Source: Candidatus Poribacteria bacterium
GTDB lineage: Bacteria > Poribacteria > WGA-4E > WGA-3G
Length of the DNA: 64,000 nucleotides
Reading direction: 5' to 3'
NCBI GenBank assembly: GCA_022826805.1
Contig: JAJDUH010000012.1
Location: 43,153 to 107,152, forward strand
Part shown: in pieces, positions 17,973-26,694 of the stretch
How the letters are laid out: each line of letters starts with the position of its first letter
Numbering within the stretch: position 1 is the stretch's first letter
The notes under the pieces: generated by a model
Told to the model about the DNA's origin: nothing
The model's database searches: none
What the model saw: the letters and a program-made list of their open reading frames with translations, nothing else
Made by a program: the position numbers and the translations under genes

Positions 17973-19430
17973 CTATGCCATATTGGCGAGATGCGCTGGC
18001 ATGAATCTGGCATCAGCGGCAATTGCGTTGGCAAAAGCTTCACGTGCCAGTGTTTCGTCTCCACCCGCGCGATGTGCGAGTCCTATGGAAAAGTACGCCT
18101 GTGCAAGTTGCGTTCCTTGGATCCCAGTGACCAAGGCTTTATAGATAGACTCAAGTCCGGATTTTGTTTCATCGCCGTTGCGGTAAGCAGAAAGAATACG
18201 GTTGTAACCACGCAGGAGATGCGCCGGTGCATGATCGGGATTCAGTTCGAGGGCAATATCTAAAGCCTTTTCTACCTCAGCGAAGAAATCGCCTTTTTCG
18301 AGCACACTTGACACCGTTCGGGATGCTTGTGTAAGCATATCAGCATAGGCTGTCCACACGTCAGGTAGATTCGGATATTTTTGGGTTGCGGCTTTTAAAA
18401 TAGCGATGGCTAAACCGAGGTCGTTGCCCTCCGCCACCTCTTCAGCAGTTTCGTAATAGGCATGGAATTCTTCAAGTTCACGTGTCTGTTGGTGCAGCTT
18501 TTCGGGGTCGGCAGTAGGAATAGCTGAGGGCTTAAAATGCTGCCAACCCGGTTCCGGGTCATCAATCAAACCACGGTATACCCTTAAGATTGCATAACGC
18601 GGGGTTCCCCAGACTTCAGCAATATCCCGAACCCAGTTGGGTAAGTTGGCTTCCATGTCAACCAATAAAGTTGGCAAGGACATGCCCTGTTCAAAGCGTT
18701 TGCGTACCTCCGTTAAGAAATAGGTTTCAATCTGGAGAAGCAGATCTATTTCCGCGTCGTGTGCTAAGGGTCCGTGCCCGGGTAGTACGTGCCTCGGCTT
18801 ATAAGTGCGGAGTTCCTGAATTGTGTTAATCCAATCGTGATTTGCCATAAGTCCTTCATTCATGACAGGTTGCCCAAAAATCGGAAAACTCCCTGTCATG
18901 ACAGTATCGCCAGAGACGATGCACCCCTCTGCGGGGATCCTGATGGCAGTTGCGTCGTCCGTTTCTGCTTTTCCTAAGTGAACGAGGTGCAGAGGTTGAT
19001 TGCCTAAATCGAGTTCGGTTTCGTGTTCAAACGTCTCCTGTGGAAGAAATGGGGCGTCCCCAAGGGCAAAACCGCGAGAACGCAGGAATGCCTCTTGCCG
19101 CGGTGATCTGTTCACCATAAAGTCTTTTGTCATTTCACGTGCGACCACAGTTGCCCCTACTCCATGAAAAATAGTATTTCCATTCGTATGATCCCAGTGA
19201 TAGTGTGTGTTAATTGCGTACAGCAGAGGTTTATCTGTGATGGTGCGAATTGCGCTAAGGAGTCGCTGTGCCATCATCTGATTCACCTGTGTATCAATTA
19301 CGGCGATCCCTTCATCTCCGATAATGATAGAGGAGTTGACAATATTACGAAACAGATACACGCGTTCTGTTACTTTAACGAGTTGTCCATATTGTCGTGG
19401 GGCAAAGGGATTTTCCAAAATATTCCTCAT
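17973..19430 (-). CDS. metallo-beta-lactamase-fold hydrolase with C-terminal TPR-like region
   Basis: 485 residues. The MBL metal motif is intact (THYHWDHTNGN at ~97-107, VSGDTVMTG, and HVLPGHGP), so a dinuclear zinc hydrolase core of ~290 residues is likely. The remainder is helical with TPR-like repeats (DVWTAYADMLTQA, ALELNPDHAPAHLLRGYN, AQAYFSIGLAHRAGG). The TPR part suggests protein partners. It lies inside the heme operon, eight bases after hemE, with a TAGGA ribosome site overlapping the hemE stop. A heme-related task is suggested only by position. The substrate is unknown. Confidence 0.85.
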   Translation of the reverse strand: MRNILENPFAPRQYGQLVKVTERVYLFRNIVNSSIIIGDEGIAVIDTQVNQMMAQRLLSAIRTITDKPLLYAINTHYHWDHTNGNTIFHGVGATVVAREMTKDFMVNRSPRQEAFLRSRGFALGDAPFLPQETFEHETELDLGNQPLHLVHLGKAETDDATAIRIPAEGCIVSGDTVMTGSFPIFGQPVMNEGLMANHDWINTIQELRTYKPRHVLPGHGPLAHDAEIDLLLQIETYFLTEVRKRFEQGMSLPTLLVDMEANLPNWVRDIAEVWGTPRYAILRVYRGLIDDPEPGWQHFKPSAIPTADPEKLHQQTRELEEFHAYYETAEEVAEGNDLGLAIAILKAATQKYPNLPDVWTAYADMLTQASRTVSSVLEKGDFFAEVEKALDIALELNPDHAPAHLLRGYNRILSAYRNGDETKSGLESIYKALVTGIQGTQLAQAYFSIGLAHRAGGDETLAREAFANAIAADARFMPAHLANMA

Positions 19431-19438
19431 TAATTTTC

Positions 19439-20518
19439 CTACAGCGTTTTCGCGATATTTACGAAATGTTTAACATTTTCAAACGGCGTGTCCCTATGTA
19501 GCCCGTGGCTCAGATTCAAAATATGTCCAGTTTTCCCACCTTGTTTTAAACAGGTTTTGACAGATGCCGTGATGTCATCGAAGGTCCCGTCTCGGAGAAT
19601 ATCGTTATCAACGTTTCCCTGAAAAGCGACGGCACCATCTGTCAGGGCTCTGGCTTTGTCGAGCTCGACACACTTTCCAACGCTCAGCACATCTGCTCCA
19701 CTCTGGTGCATTAAATCGAGATAGGAGCATTCTTTTGCGAAGAGTATCTGTGGTGTTTCTGAGTTTACTTCAGTGAAAATGCGTTTGTGATAAGGAACAG
19801 CGAAGTTTTCGTACATCTGCCGCGGTAAGACATCGGCGATTGACTCGAAGAGTTGTACCACTTGAGCCCCCTCGCTGATTTGGTAGTTTAAGTAGTGAAT
19901 TGTCATATCTGTTAATTTATCCAGCAGGCAATGCAAGCGTTCAGGAGCTTCTTCCATCATTTGGAAAACCGGGGTTGCTTTCTCAGATACTCCAGCACCA
20001 CGCTTGATGGGGCTTTCTCCTGCAATGAGAAAAAACGCCAGCGTTAAAGGCGCACCGGCAAAACCGATGAGCGGCAGTTCACCATTCAAGGTTTCACGCA
20101 GTTTGCGAATGACCTGTCCGGTAAATGCCAATTGTGTTGGCGGGTTATCGAGTGGCTGCAGGGCATTTATTTGTGCCTGCGTCCGAATCGGCGAGTTTAA
20201 GATAGGTCCAGGAGCAAATCGGAAATATGCCCCCATCGGTGCGAGGGGTGTAAGAATGTCCTTATAGACGATAATAGCATCCACACCGATGCGTTTAGGC
20301 AGAAGCGAGATTTTGACTGCCCATTCAATATCAGTCTCCGACACCGGTGTGGGACAGGTTCGGAAAAGCCGTTCCAAAGGGAGGTTAAGCTCTTGCCGAA
20401 TTTGCCGATAAAGAGGATCTGATCTGCCAGCCTGCCGCATCATCCACACAGGCACGCGTTCGACCGGCAGGCATCTTGAAGCGCGAAGCAATAAGTCGTT
20501 TTTCAATACTTGTTTCAT
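19439..20518 (-). CDS. hemE: uroporphyrinogen decarboxylase
   Basis: 359 residues, the normal length. It removes four carboxyls from uroporphyrinogen III to give coproporphyrinogen III in the cytoplasm. Seen: PVWMMRQAGRSDPLYRQ near the N-terminus (usual form RQAGRYMPEYR, so the tyrosine is serine here), VDAIIVYKDILTPL with the expected aspartate, GFAGAPLTLA, and LNLSHGLHRDTP near the C-terminus. The start lies 19 bases after the upstream LamG gene without an obvious strong ribosome site. hemE, the MBL gene, hemH and hemG are in one orientation with gaps of 8, 13 and 71 bases. Confidence 0.94.
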   Translation of the reverse strand: MKQVLKNDLLLRASRCLPVERVPVWMMRQAGRSDPLYRQIRQELNLPLERLFRTCPTPVSETDIEWAVKISLLPKRIGVDAIIVYKDILTPLAPMGAYFRFAPGPILNSPIRTQAQINALQPLDNPPTQLAFTGQVIRKLRETLNGELPLIGFAGAPLTLAFFLIAGESPIKRGAGVSEKATPVFQMMEEAPERLHCLLDKLTDMTIHYLNYQISEGAQVVQLFESIADVLPRQMYENFAVPYHKRIFTEVNSETPQILFAKECSYLDLMHQSGADVLSVGKCVELDKARALTDGAVAFQGNVDNDILRDGTFDDITASVKTCLKQGGKTGHILNLSHGLHRDTPFENVKHFVNIAKTL

Positions 20519-20537
20519 CTTGGCAAGATTTACCTTT

Positions 20538-21386
20538 TCAACGCGTCTTCAAATCGCCCCATGTTACTGCCAATTTGTCTGTGGGTTCTACTGGAGCAAC
20601 GCCAAGGACTTTGCCGACTCCATCTTCCATAATCGTTTCCAGGTCCGCCTCGCTCAAGGCGTCACTAAACATCGCCACATCGTCGACAATGCCTTTGAAA
20701 TAGCCGCCATCACATCCATGACCGGCTGGGCAGAGTCCACTTCCGATGAGTAAACCCTTTTCGGGGGCACCGACCTTATTAGGTCCTTTTGATTTAAATG
20801 TAGCATCAATGTAGAGCTCATATTCGGTGCCGTTGTAGATACCGGCGACAAAATACCATTTGTCCGCTTTATCCACGGGTGTTTTCGCGGCAGCGCAACC
20901 CGCTTGACAACTTTTGAACTCAAAGTTGTTACTATTCCAATATTCAAACCACCAATTCGCTCCGCCGCCATCCCCCGGATTACCGTTTGCGATAATAAGA
21001 GTCGCAGACCCTTTACCTGCCGGGTTGTTGCCCCCAATAGACGTTGGATACATCCAGAAAGTGACAGTGAACACCTCTGGGTTAAAATCGAGTGAAGGCG
21101 CGATTTCAACGTAATCATCCTTTCCGTCAAATATAACGGCTTTCCCGAATTGTCCGTCATCCCATTTCGTGCCTTCCATGAGTTCGCCATCGTGACCGTT
21201 TCCGGATAAATCTTCGGCAATTTTCCCGTTACCTTCATCAAAAAGCCAAATTCCAATAACCGTCTTTGGGTCAATTTTGGCACCGCTCGTCGTAGTAAAA
21301 CATAGCGTGAAGCATGCCAACCCAAAACCTATTAACATCCAGTATCGCTTCGGTTTATTAACAAAGCATCTTATGAGAGAGTTCAT
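20538..21386 (-). CDS. secreted LamG/concanavalin A-like protein
   Basis: 282 residues with AGGAGG before the ATG and a signal peptide over ~1-36. The body is one LamG jelly roll: IGIWLFDEGNGKIAEDLSGNGHDG, WMYPTS, YFVAGIYNGTEYELYID and FKGIVDDVAMFSDALS are typical strands and turns. The C-terminus (PVEPTDKLAVTWGDLKTR) shares the DK-x-A-x-TWG-x-LK ending with the partial protein at 1-450. Its start overlaps the stop of the small membrane-protein gene (ATGA). Its presence in front of hemE is unusual; I see no functional link beyond cotranscription. Confidence 0.85.
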   Translation of the reverse strand: MNSLIRCFVNKPKRYWMLIGFGLACFTLCFTTTSGAKIDPKTVIGIWLFDEGNGKIAEDLSGNGHDGELMEGTKWDDGQFGKAVIFDGKDDYVEIAPSLDFNPEVFTVTFWMYPTSIGGNNPAGKGSATLIIANGNPGDGGGANWWFEYWNSNNFEFKSCQAGCAAAKTPVDKADKWYFVAGIYNGTEYELYIDATFKSKGPNKVGAPEKGLLIGSGLCPAGHGCDGGYFKGIVDDVAMFSDALSEADLETIMEDGVGKVLGVAPVEPTDKLAVTWGDLKTR

Positions 21387-21727
21387 TGTGAAAGGTCCTC
21401 CTTCTGACGTCGTTCAAGAAACTGTCGCAGTTTGGCGAAACTTTTAACATTCTTCATAATTCTGCCGCTTTCCCGTTCTTCGAGATAGAGGAAAAAGCCC
21501 ATAAAATAAAGACTCACCAAAAACAGCAGAAATCCTATGAAGCACCGTGCGATTGCCCAATAATTGGGTTGAAAACTCAGGTAGGGGGTAACAGCCACGG
21601 CATCGCTGGCCACATCGGATGAATCCTGCTGATGCCACTGCACTGAAACAAAGCCCCCCCACCCCGTTATTCCAAGGGACAAAAAAGCGATTGAAAGGAC
21701 AAAGACAATGAAAAATGGAATGCCCAT
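21383..21727 (-). CDS. small membrane protein with two helices
   Basis: 114 residues; hydrophobic helices at ~3-27 and ~58-82, the second rich in aromatic residues, then a basic soluble tail (~85-114). No family recognised. A weak AGGT precedes the ATG. The stop codon overlaps the LamG start by four bases (ATGA), a sign of translational coupling, so the two products may act together at the membrane. Confidence 0.65.
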   Translation of the reverse strand: MGIPFFIVFVLSIAFLSLGITGWGGFVSVQWHQQDSSDVASDAVAVTPYLSFQPNYWAIARCFIGFLLFLVSLYFMGFFLYLEERESGRIMKNVKSFAKLRQFLERRQKEDLSQ

Positions 21728-21740
21728 GTTACCTACTAAC

Positions 21741-22811
21741 TTAGGCAGAAACTTTTATTAAGCCTTTTGTACAACCGTCTTCGCGGTTGCGGACCTTCGT
21801 TATACCTTCAACAAGTGATTCAAGCGGGAATTCGTGGCTGATAATTTTGTCCATGTTGACATCACCACTCGAAATGAGTTGAACTGCTTCTTCCCATGTA
21901 TCGGGTGCGAGCCAAGAGAATCTGATAGTCTTATCCATGAGGATCGTATCAAGGATTGGAACTTGCATCACATCTGTATCGCCTGGAAGCCCAAAAATAA
22001 CAACGGTTGCGTGCCTTCCGGTGACTTCCAAGGCAGTGTGAATTGCGTCCAGAGAACTGGTTGCTGTAATTGCGCGATCTGCCAATTCCCCGTCATTAAG
22101 TTCCTGAATTGCAGCCCCTAAGTCTTCAACGTAATGTGGAGAGTTGGTATCGCTGACATTAACGACCACATCTGCGCCGAGCTCCTTACCGCAATCCAAG
22201 CGATAGTCGCGAGTTCCAACGAGCAGAACGTTTTTCAAACCGCGGCTCTTCAGTACTTGCACCATCATCAGACCGATAGGACCCGGTCCGAAGACGACAG
22301 CAGTTTGTCCCTCTTCAGCATTGAGATTGTTGACGGCGTAGAGTCCACATGCAAGCGGCTCTGTTAGCGCCCCTTGATCGTATGTAACGTTATCGGGGAG
22401 TTTAACCGTCCAGCGATAGTCAGAAACTGCGTATTCTGCGAAGCCGCCATCAACGCCGACGCCGAGGACACGCTTTTCCGGACACAAGTTTGACAACCCT
22501 TTCTGGCTCCAGAAGGAATTCGGATTCGATTGGACAGGGTTAACAACTACCCGATCGCCGACTTTAAACCCACCTGTTGCTCCAGCTTCACTACCAACTT
22601 CAACGACTTCGCCTGTGAATTCGTGTCCAAGGATAAGGGGTCCTTTGCCATCGTCGGTTTCAAGCGAACTGTTACCGAAATAGTATGCGACGTCCGAACC
22701 ACAGATGCCCACCGAACGCACTTGAACTAACAAGTCGTTGTCGCCAGCTTGCGGTACGGCCCGGTCTTCAAGGGTCATTGATTCGGGTTCATAGAAAATT
22801 TGAGATTTCAT
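21741..22811 (-). CDS. zinc-dependent medium-chain dehydrogenase
   Basis: 356 residues with AGGAGG ahead of the ATG. Catalytic-zinc motifs are present: GICGSD at ~36-41 and GHEFTGEVVEVG at ~62-73. A Rossmann segment, VVFGPGPIGLMMVQVL, follows at ~168-184. The structural-zinc lobe that normally holds four cysteines keeps only one (NLCPEK), so that second zinc is probably absent. The best general match is the threonine/sorbitol dehydrogenase branch; the substrate is unknown. It is the first gene after a good promoter and likely heads the 22.8-14.5 kb transcript. Confidence 0.88.
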   Translation of the reverse strand: MKSQIFYEPESMTLEDRAVPQAGDNDLLVQVRSVGICGSDVAYYFGNSSLETDDGKGPLILGHEFTGEVVEVGSEAGATGGFKVGDRVVVNPVQSNPNSFWSQKGLSNLCPEKRVLGVGVDGGFAEYAVSDYRWTVKLPDNVTYDQGALTEPLACGLYAVNNLNAEEGQTAVVFGPGPIGLMMVQVLKSRGLKNVLLVGTRDYRLDCGKELGADVVVNVSDTNSPHYVEDLGAAIQELNDGELADRAITATSSLDAIHTALEVTGRHATVVIFGLPGDTDVMQVPILDTILMDKTIRFSWLAPDTWEEAVQLISSGDVNMDKIISHEFPLESLVEGITKVRNREDGCTKGLIKVSA

Positions 22812-22848
22812 TATGATGTGCCTCCTTAAGCTTCTAATGCATGTTTTT

Positions 22849-22877
22849 ATTTTAGCATAGCTGAATTTAAATTACAA
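22849..22877 (-). promoter_or_regulatory. sigma70-type promoter of the dehydrogenase-heme operon
   Basis: On the minus strand: TTGTAA, exactly 17 bases, TAAAAT, about 38 bases before the dehydrogenase ATG. No comparable promoter or terminator was seen between the next seven genes. Confidence 0.65.
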
Positions 22878-22971
22878 CGAAATTCAACCCAAAACTCACG
22901 GCTTTATTAAAAAACGATACGTCCCAATTTCATCAAAAAACAGCGATCTCCCAGGAGACATACCATAAAGG

Positions 22972-23844
22972 TTAGAAGATAAATCGCATCTCTAAAAACA
23001 GCAATCGGCTGCAGAACTCCCCGAGAAAAACTGTGATGATAGCAATGAAAAGGAAACCGGTCGCAGCACGTGTCGCGCCAAGTTCGTCACGGGCAACAGA
23101 TTTAGGACGCAAGCAATCCCATGTAATGAAATAGAGGAACAACGTGCCACCAATGCCTATAAGAAACCGCATGCTGAAAATAATCTGATAAAAGAGATTA
23201 AAAGGGACAATATCTGTAGACTGATGTCTAAAAAAGAGATTCAGGCAGAGCAGTAGGGTCATACCTAAAAGAGTATAGAGCAACCCGGTGTTAAATCTTT
23301 TGAGATAATTCACCGGCAAATCGGGCGTCACGAGGTACCAGTGTCCAAACCACATGCCAGTGTGAACAGCACCCAACAAGGCAGCAGCCGTCAAGAATTG
23401 GAGTGGTAATAGGAACATTTCACCAGGGATTTGAACAACTTGAAGGTAGCGTTGGGCACTCAAAACGATTGATGTTACACCGGAAATTACACCGCCAAAG
23501 AAAAAGATTTGCGTGAGTAGTGGTATTTTGAACCACCACAGCAATGTATACACAAGAACAATGAGAAAGAAGCTGATAACGGAAATGGACTCGGAGTTTT
23601 GCCAGTATCCGAAAAAGTTGCTAAATGTGACAGGTTGCTGATAAAGGGCGAGGTTCGCACATCGCGATAAACCGCTTACGAATAGATAAATACCACCCAT
23701 TAAACGGTAGAAGTTTGCCCCTACTAACTCCTTCGGGACCAAAAAAAGAAGGACAAACCCACCAACTGCGAGCTGGCTAAAAACAAGATAAAAAACGTCG
23801 ATTATACTGAACATCCGAATTGGCTGGTAATTTCTGGTAGGCAT
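22972..23844 (-). CDS. polytopic membrane protein of unknown function
   Basis: 290 residues with about eight predicted membrane helices and short loops (for example VFSQLAVGGFVLLFLVPKEL and MRFLIGIGGTLFLYFIT). I do not recognise the family; the layout is loosely like membrane subunits of respiratory enzymes, but no heme or quinone motif is clear. The start is uncertain: neither the first ATG nor the one ten codons later has a good ribosome site. It lies 177 bases after rplL, in the place where rpoB would normally follow. Confidence 0.65.
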   Translation of the reverse strand: MPTRNYQPIRMFSIIDVFYLVFSQLAVGGFVLLFLVPKELVGANFYRLMGGIYLFVSGLSRCANLALYQQPVTFSNFFGYWQNSESISVISFFLIVLVYTLLWWFKIPLLTQIFFFGGVISGVTSIVLSAQRYLQVVQIPGEMFLLPLQFLTAAALLGAVHTGMWFGHWYLVTPDLPVNYLKRFNTGLLYTLLGMTLLLCLNLFFRHQSTDIVPFNLFYQIIFSMRFLIGIGGTLFLYFITWDCLRPKSVARDELGATRAATGFLFIAIITVFLGEFCSRLLFLEMRFIF

Positions 23845-23914
23845 CGTTTGAAACCATGCCTACATTTGCAGAGATTATTTTTTTACGAAAAACGAAAACC
23901 CATTATAGTTCGCT

Positions 23915-23939
23915 GTAGGGCGATGGATTCGTGCATCGC
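23915..23939 (+). repeat. REP-like GTAG palindrome
   Basis: GTAG, one G, then arms GCGATG and CATCGC around an eight-base loop. It lies between rplL and the membrane-protein gene and belongs to the same palindrome family as those near 14.4, 51.8, 53.1 and 58.8 kb. Confidence 0.6.
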
Positions 23940-24021
23940 TTGTTCAAGAACCATAACGGGTTTACCTGTCGTGTACGCTTTAAACACGCACTGTTTATCG
24001 TGCGAGATGATATGTCTACAC

Positions 24022-24420
24022 TTAGAGAATCTCGACTGTAGCACCGAGTGCTTCGAGCTGCTCTTTTGTTTTCTCGGCGTCCTCTTTGGAGACAGCTTCC
24101 TGAATAACGACTGGTGCAGATTCGACTTTCTCTTTTGCTTCCTTTAAGCCGAGTCCAGTAATAGCGCGAACCTCTTTGATAACTGGAATTTTCTTTCCAC
24201 CAAAATCCTTGAGCTGAACGTCAAATTCCGTTTTCTCTTCCGGTTCGGCAGCTTCTTCTGCGCCTGGAGCAGCAGCAGGCATCATCCCTGGCATAGCAAT
24301 CGCCGGAGCAGCTGATGCGCTGACACCAAATTTATCTTCCAACGCTCTGACCAGTTCGGAAAGTTCCAAAACGGTCATATTACTGATTTCCTCAATCATT
24401 TTTTCCATATCTGCGGCCAT
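24022..24420 (-). CDS. rplL: ribosomal protein L7/L12
   Basis: 132 residues. The N-terminal dimerisation part ([19 protein letters not shown]) is followed by an Ala/Gly/Glu-rich hinge and the C-terminal domain that recruits translation factors ([24 protein letters not shown], then [15 protein letters not shown]). It sits on the L10 stalk of the 50S subunit. It is separated from rplJ by 130 bases. Confidence 0.97.
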   Translation of the reverse strand: MAADMEKMIEEISNMTVLELSELVRALEDKFGVSASAAPAIAMPGMMPAAAPGAEEAAEPEEKTEFDVQLKDFGGKKIPVIKEVRAITGLGLKEAKEKVESAPVVIQEAVSKEDAEKTKEQLEALGATVEIL

Positions 24421-24550
24421 GTTTGTATCCTTTCTGTAAATAGTACTAAATTAACTTGATTAGAAGGTTTCTGATCAAGCAATGCAGGGTCAAGTCATAA
24501 GGGCTCGGTTGCCCTGCGAGGTTTAGTATAGGCGCGGTATGCACCTTGTG

Positions 24551-25117
24551 TTAGGCGTCTTCCGCCTCTTTCTTTTGATCAGCAACCTGTGTTAGCACCG
24601 AGGTTACCTGACGTATTGTTCCACTGAGCACATTCACCATACCCGTGATTGGTGAGCCTTGATGTAAGACGTTGACGAATCCGGTGAGAGGTGCTCCGAT
24701 AGTCCCAACGGTCTGGGCGATCATGACTTCGCGTGACGGCATATCTTGGAGTGCTTCAACACCTGCTGCATCGACTACCTGTATTCCAAGAATTCCGCCT
24801 TTAACCTTAAGATTTTCGTGTTCTTTGCCAAAGTCGATCAAAATTTTTGACGATGCCGCTGGATCTGTACTGGTGGCGAGGGCGGTATTTCCCTTAAGAT
24901 AAGGTTCCAAGCCTTCGATACCTCTCTCCTGTGCGACGACATTTATCAATGTGTTCTTACAGACTTTGTATCGGACCTCTGCTGCCCGAAGTTGATTCCG
25001 AAGTTCATTCACTTCTTCGACAGTCAGCCCTTGAAAGTCTGTCAAAAGAACAACATCGGCACTGTCAAAAAGCTCACGAATTTGTTCTACTTGCTGAACG
25101 TTTGCCTGATTCGGCAT
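24551..25117 (-). CDS. rplJ: ribosomal protein L10
   Basis: 188 residues. It anchors L7/L12 dimers to 23S rRNA. Typical parts: VVLLTDFQGLTVEEVNELRNQLR, YKVCKNTLINVVAQ, GNTALATSTDP, and a C-terminal helix that binds L12. It is preceded by an L10-type leader and an attenuator-like hairpin, so its translation and transcription are probably under ribosomal-protein feedback. Confidence 0.97.
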   Translation of the reverse strand: MPNQANVQQVEQIRELFDSADVVLLTDFQGLTVEEVNELRNQLRAAEVRYKVCKNTLINVVAQERGIEGLEPYLKGNTALATSTDPAASSKILIDFGKEHENLKVKGGILGIQVVDAAGVEALQDMPSREVMIAQTVGTIGAPLTGFVNVLHQGSPITGMVNVLSGTIRQVTSVLTQVADQKKEAEDA

Positions 25118-25207
25118 GTGTCAGCTCCTTTCTAACCGTGTTTTATAATAGTTGAGACACGGTCTCCGATTCCCTACAAACCGTTTAATTCGGCCTACAA
25201 TTACATG

Positions 25208-25233
25208 AAAAAAGCCCCCAGGCTGCTGGAGGC
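25208..25233 (-). terminator. attenuator/terminator hairpin upstream of rplJ
   Basis: Minus strand: an eight-base-pair GC-rich stem (plus arms 25214-25221 and 25226-25233, four-base loop) followed by six T. It lies between the L10 leader and the rplJ start (~90 bases upstream), as expected for partial termination that separates rplKA from rplJL. Confidence 0.75.
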
Positions 25234-25299
25234 TCATCTAAAAAAGGAAGAAAAAGGCGAAGGAAGCAATTTCACGGACAGGTACCGAGAAAATCTCCT

Positions 25300-25390
25300 G
25301 TTATTTCCATCCCATTCAAGCCTCGGTAGGCAATTAAGCCAATAGCACCTACGGTCTACGACTCCATTCAGTTGTAGGGATATATTCCAT
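25300..25390 (-). promoter_or_regulatory. ribosomal protein L10 leader
   Basis: The minus-strand RNA between rplA and rplJ contains CGTAGGTGC, then CTTAATTGCCTACCGAGG, in which GTAGG pairs with CCTAC. This matches the known L10 leader pattern (a GGTGC element, a CTTAA element and a closing CCGAGG) that L10(L12)4 binds to repress rplJL. Boundaries are approximate. Confidence 0.7.
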
Positions 25391-25413
25391 ATAGTCTTAG
25401 CAGTGTATGAGTT

Positions 25414-26112
25414 CTACGCAAATTGCTGCGGATCTATGCGGATACCCGCTCCCATTGTTGATGAGATCGCCACAGTCCGAATATATCTACCTTTCACGGC
25501 GGCCGGTCGAGCGGCAACAAGTGCACTCATCACTGCGTTGAGATTCCCTTTGATGCTTTCTTCTTCAAAAGAGACTTTTCCAATTGGGACATGAACAATA
25601 CCAGAGGCTCGTTCTATCCTGTATTCGATCTGTCCTGATTTGATACTCTGAATGGTGTCCGTGACATCCATTGTGACGGTGCCTGCCTTGGCATTAGGCA
25701 TTAAACCCCGCGGTCCAAGGATACGTCCGAGTTTTGGCATAATACTCCGCATCAAGTCCGGTGTTGCGATTGTTGCGTCAAACTCAAGCCATCCATCAAC
25801 AATTTTATCCACCAATTCGTCTGTTCCGACAAAATCTGCCCCGGCCTCTTCGGCTTGGCGTGCTGGATCGCCTTGGGCAAAAACAACAACGCGGACAGAC
25901 TTACCAGTTCCGTGTGGCAGCGTGACGGTACCGCGGATATTCTGGTCTGCCTGCCGTGCGTCTACACCGAGACGAGATGCCAAATCCACGGTCTCATCAA
26001 ATTTTGCCGTACCGGTTTTTTTTAGGAGTGAGACAGCTTCATCAACCGTGTGAAGTTTGAATCTGTCGACCTGCTCTTTAATTTCGCGGTATCGCTTCCC
26101 TTTTTTTCCCAT
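25414..26112 (-). CDS. rplA: ribosomal protein L1
   Basis: 232 residues, normal length. It forms the mobile L1 stalk and represses its own operon in many bacteria. Seen: KFDETVDLASRLGVDARQADQ, GTVTLPHGTGK, LGRILGPRGLMPNAKAGTV and the C-terminal STMGAGIRIDP. It lies 96 bases after rplK. Confidence 0.97.
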   Translation of the reverse strand: MGKKGKRYREIKEQVDRFKLHTVDEAVSLLKKTGTAKFDETVDLASRLGVDARQADQNIRGTVTLPHGTGKSVRVVVFAQGDPARQAEEAGADFVGTDELVDKIVDGWLEFDATIATPDLMRSIMPKLGRILGPRGLMPNAKAGTVTMDVTDTIQSIKSGQIEYRIERASGIVHVPIGKVSFEEESIKGNLNAVMSALVAARPAAVKGRYIRTVAISSTMGAGIRIDPQQFA

Positions 26113-26208
26113 GTTGTTCTCCGATAATCACAAGGTGTTCCCTACACACCCATTTCAAAAGGTATTTCTCTTATAGGGTACGCTATTACTCACCCATACT
26201 AAAACGCG

Positions 26209-26631
26209 CTATTCAATCGTAAGCCCCATACTGCGAGCGGTCCCTGCTATCATCCGCGTTGCAGCCTCTAAGTCTGTGGTATTCAAATCAGGCAGCTTTG
26301 TCTGTGCAATATCACGAATCTGTTCCATTGTGACGGAAGCAACCTTGTTTCGATTGGGTTCGCCCGAACCTTTAACGATCTTCGCTGCGGATTTTAATAA
26401 GACTGCGGCGGGTGGTGATTTCACAGCGAACGCAAACGACCTATCACTATAACAAGTGATGACAGTTGTGACCACCATACCGGTTTGATGCTGCGTCTGG
26501 GCGTTAAAGGACTTGATAAACTCCTGTAAATTAATCATATAAGGTGCGAGGCTGGGTCCGACAGGCGGTTGTGGTGTTGCCTGTCCTGATACCAATTGGA
26601 GTTTAACTTCACCTGCCACTTTTTTTGCCAT
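26209..26631 (-). CDS. rplK: ribosomal protein L11
   Basis: 140 residues from the ATG preceded by CAGGA; the 18-codon upstream extension is not expected for L11. PQPPVGPSL and DRSFAFAVKSPPAAVLL, KGSGEPNRNKV and DLEAATRMIAGTARSMGLTIE are classic. Odd feature: right after PPVGPSL most L11 proteins have GQ-x-G-x-NI-x-EF, but here the stretch is APYMINLQEF, changing the loop that forms part of the GTPase-associated/thiostrepton site. Confidence 0.95.
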   Translation of the reverse strand: MAKKVAGEVKLQLVSGQATPQPPVGPSLAPYMINLQEFIKSFNAQTQHQTGMVVTTVITCYSDRSFAFAVKSPPAAVLLKSAAKIVKGSGEPNRNKVASVTMEQIRDIAQTKLPDLNTTDLEAATRMIAGTARSMGLTIE

Positions 26632-26694
26632 TGTTTTTCCTGTTCTGAATTTTGTGAATTCTACGGTGTATCCACTAAAGAACACCGTTTAGTT

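Noticed and set aside
17960..18064. N-terminal extension of hemH
   Set aside because: It overlaps the MBL-TPR gene; the downstream ATG has AGGAGG at ideal spacing and the normal HemH start.
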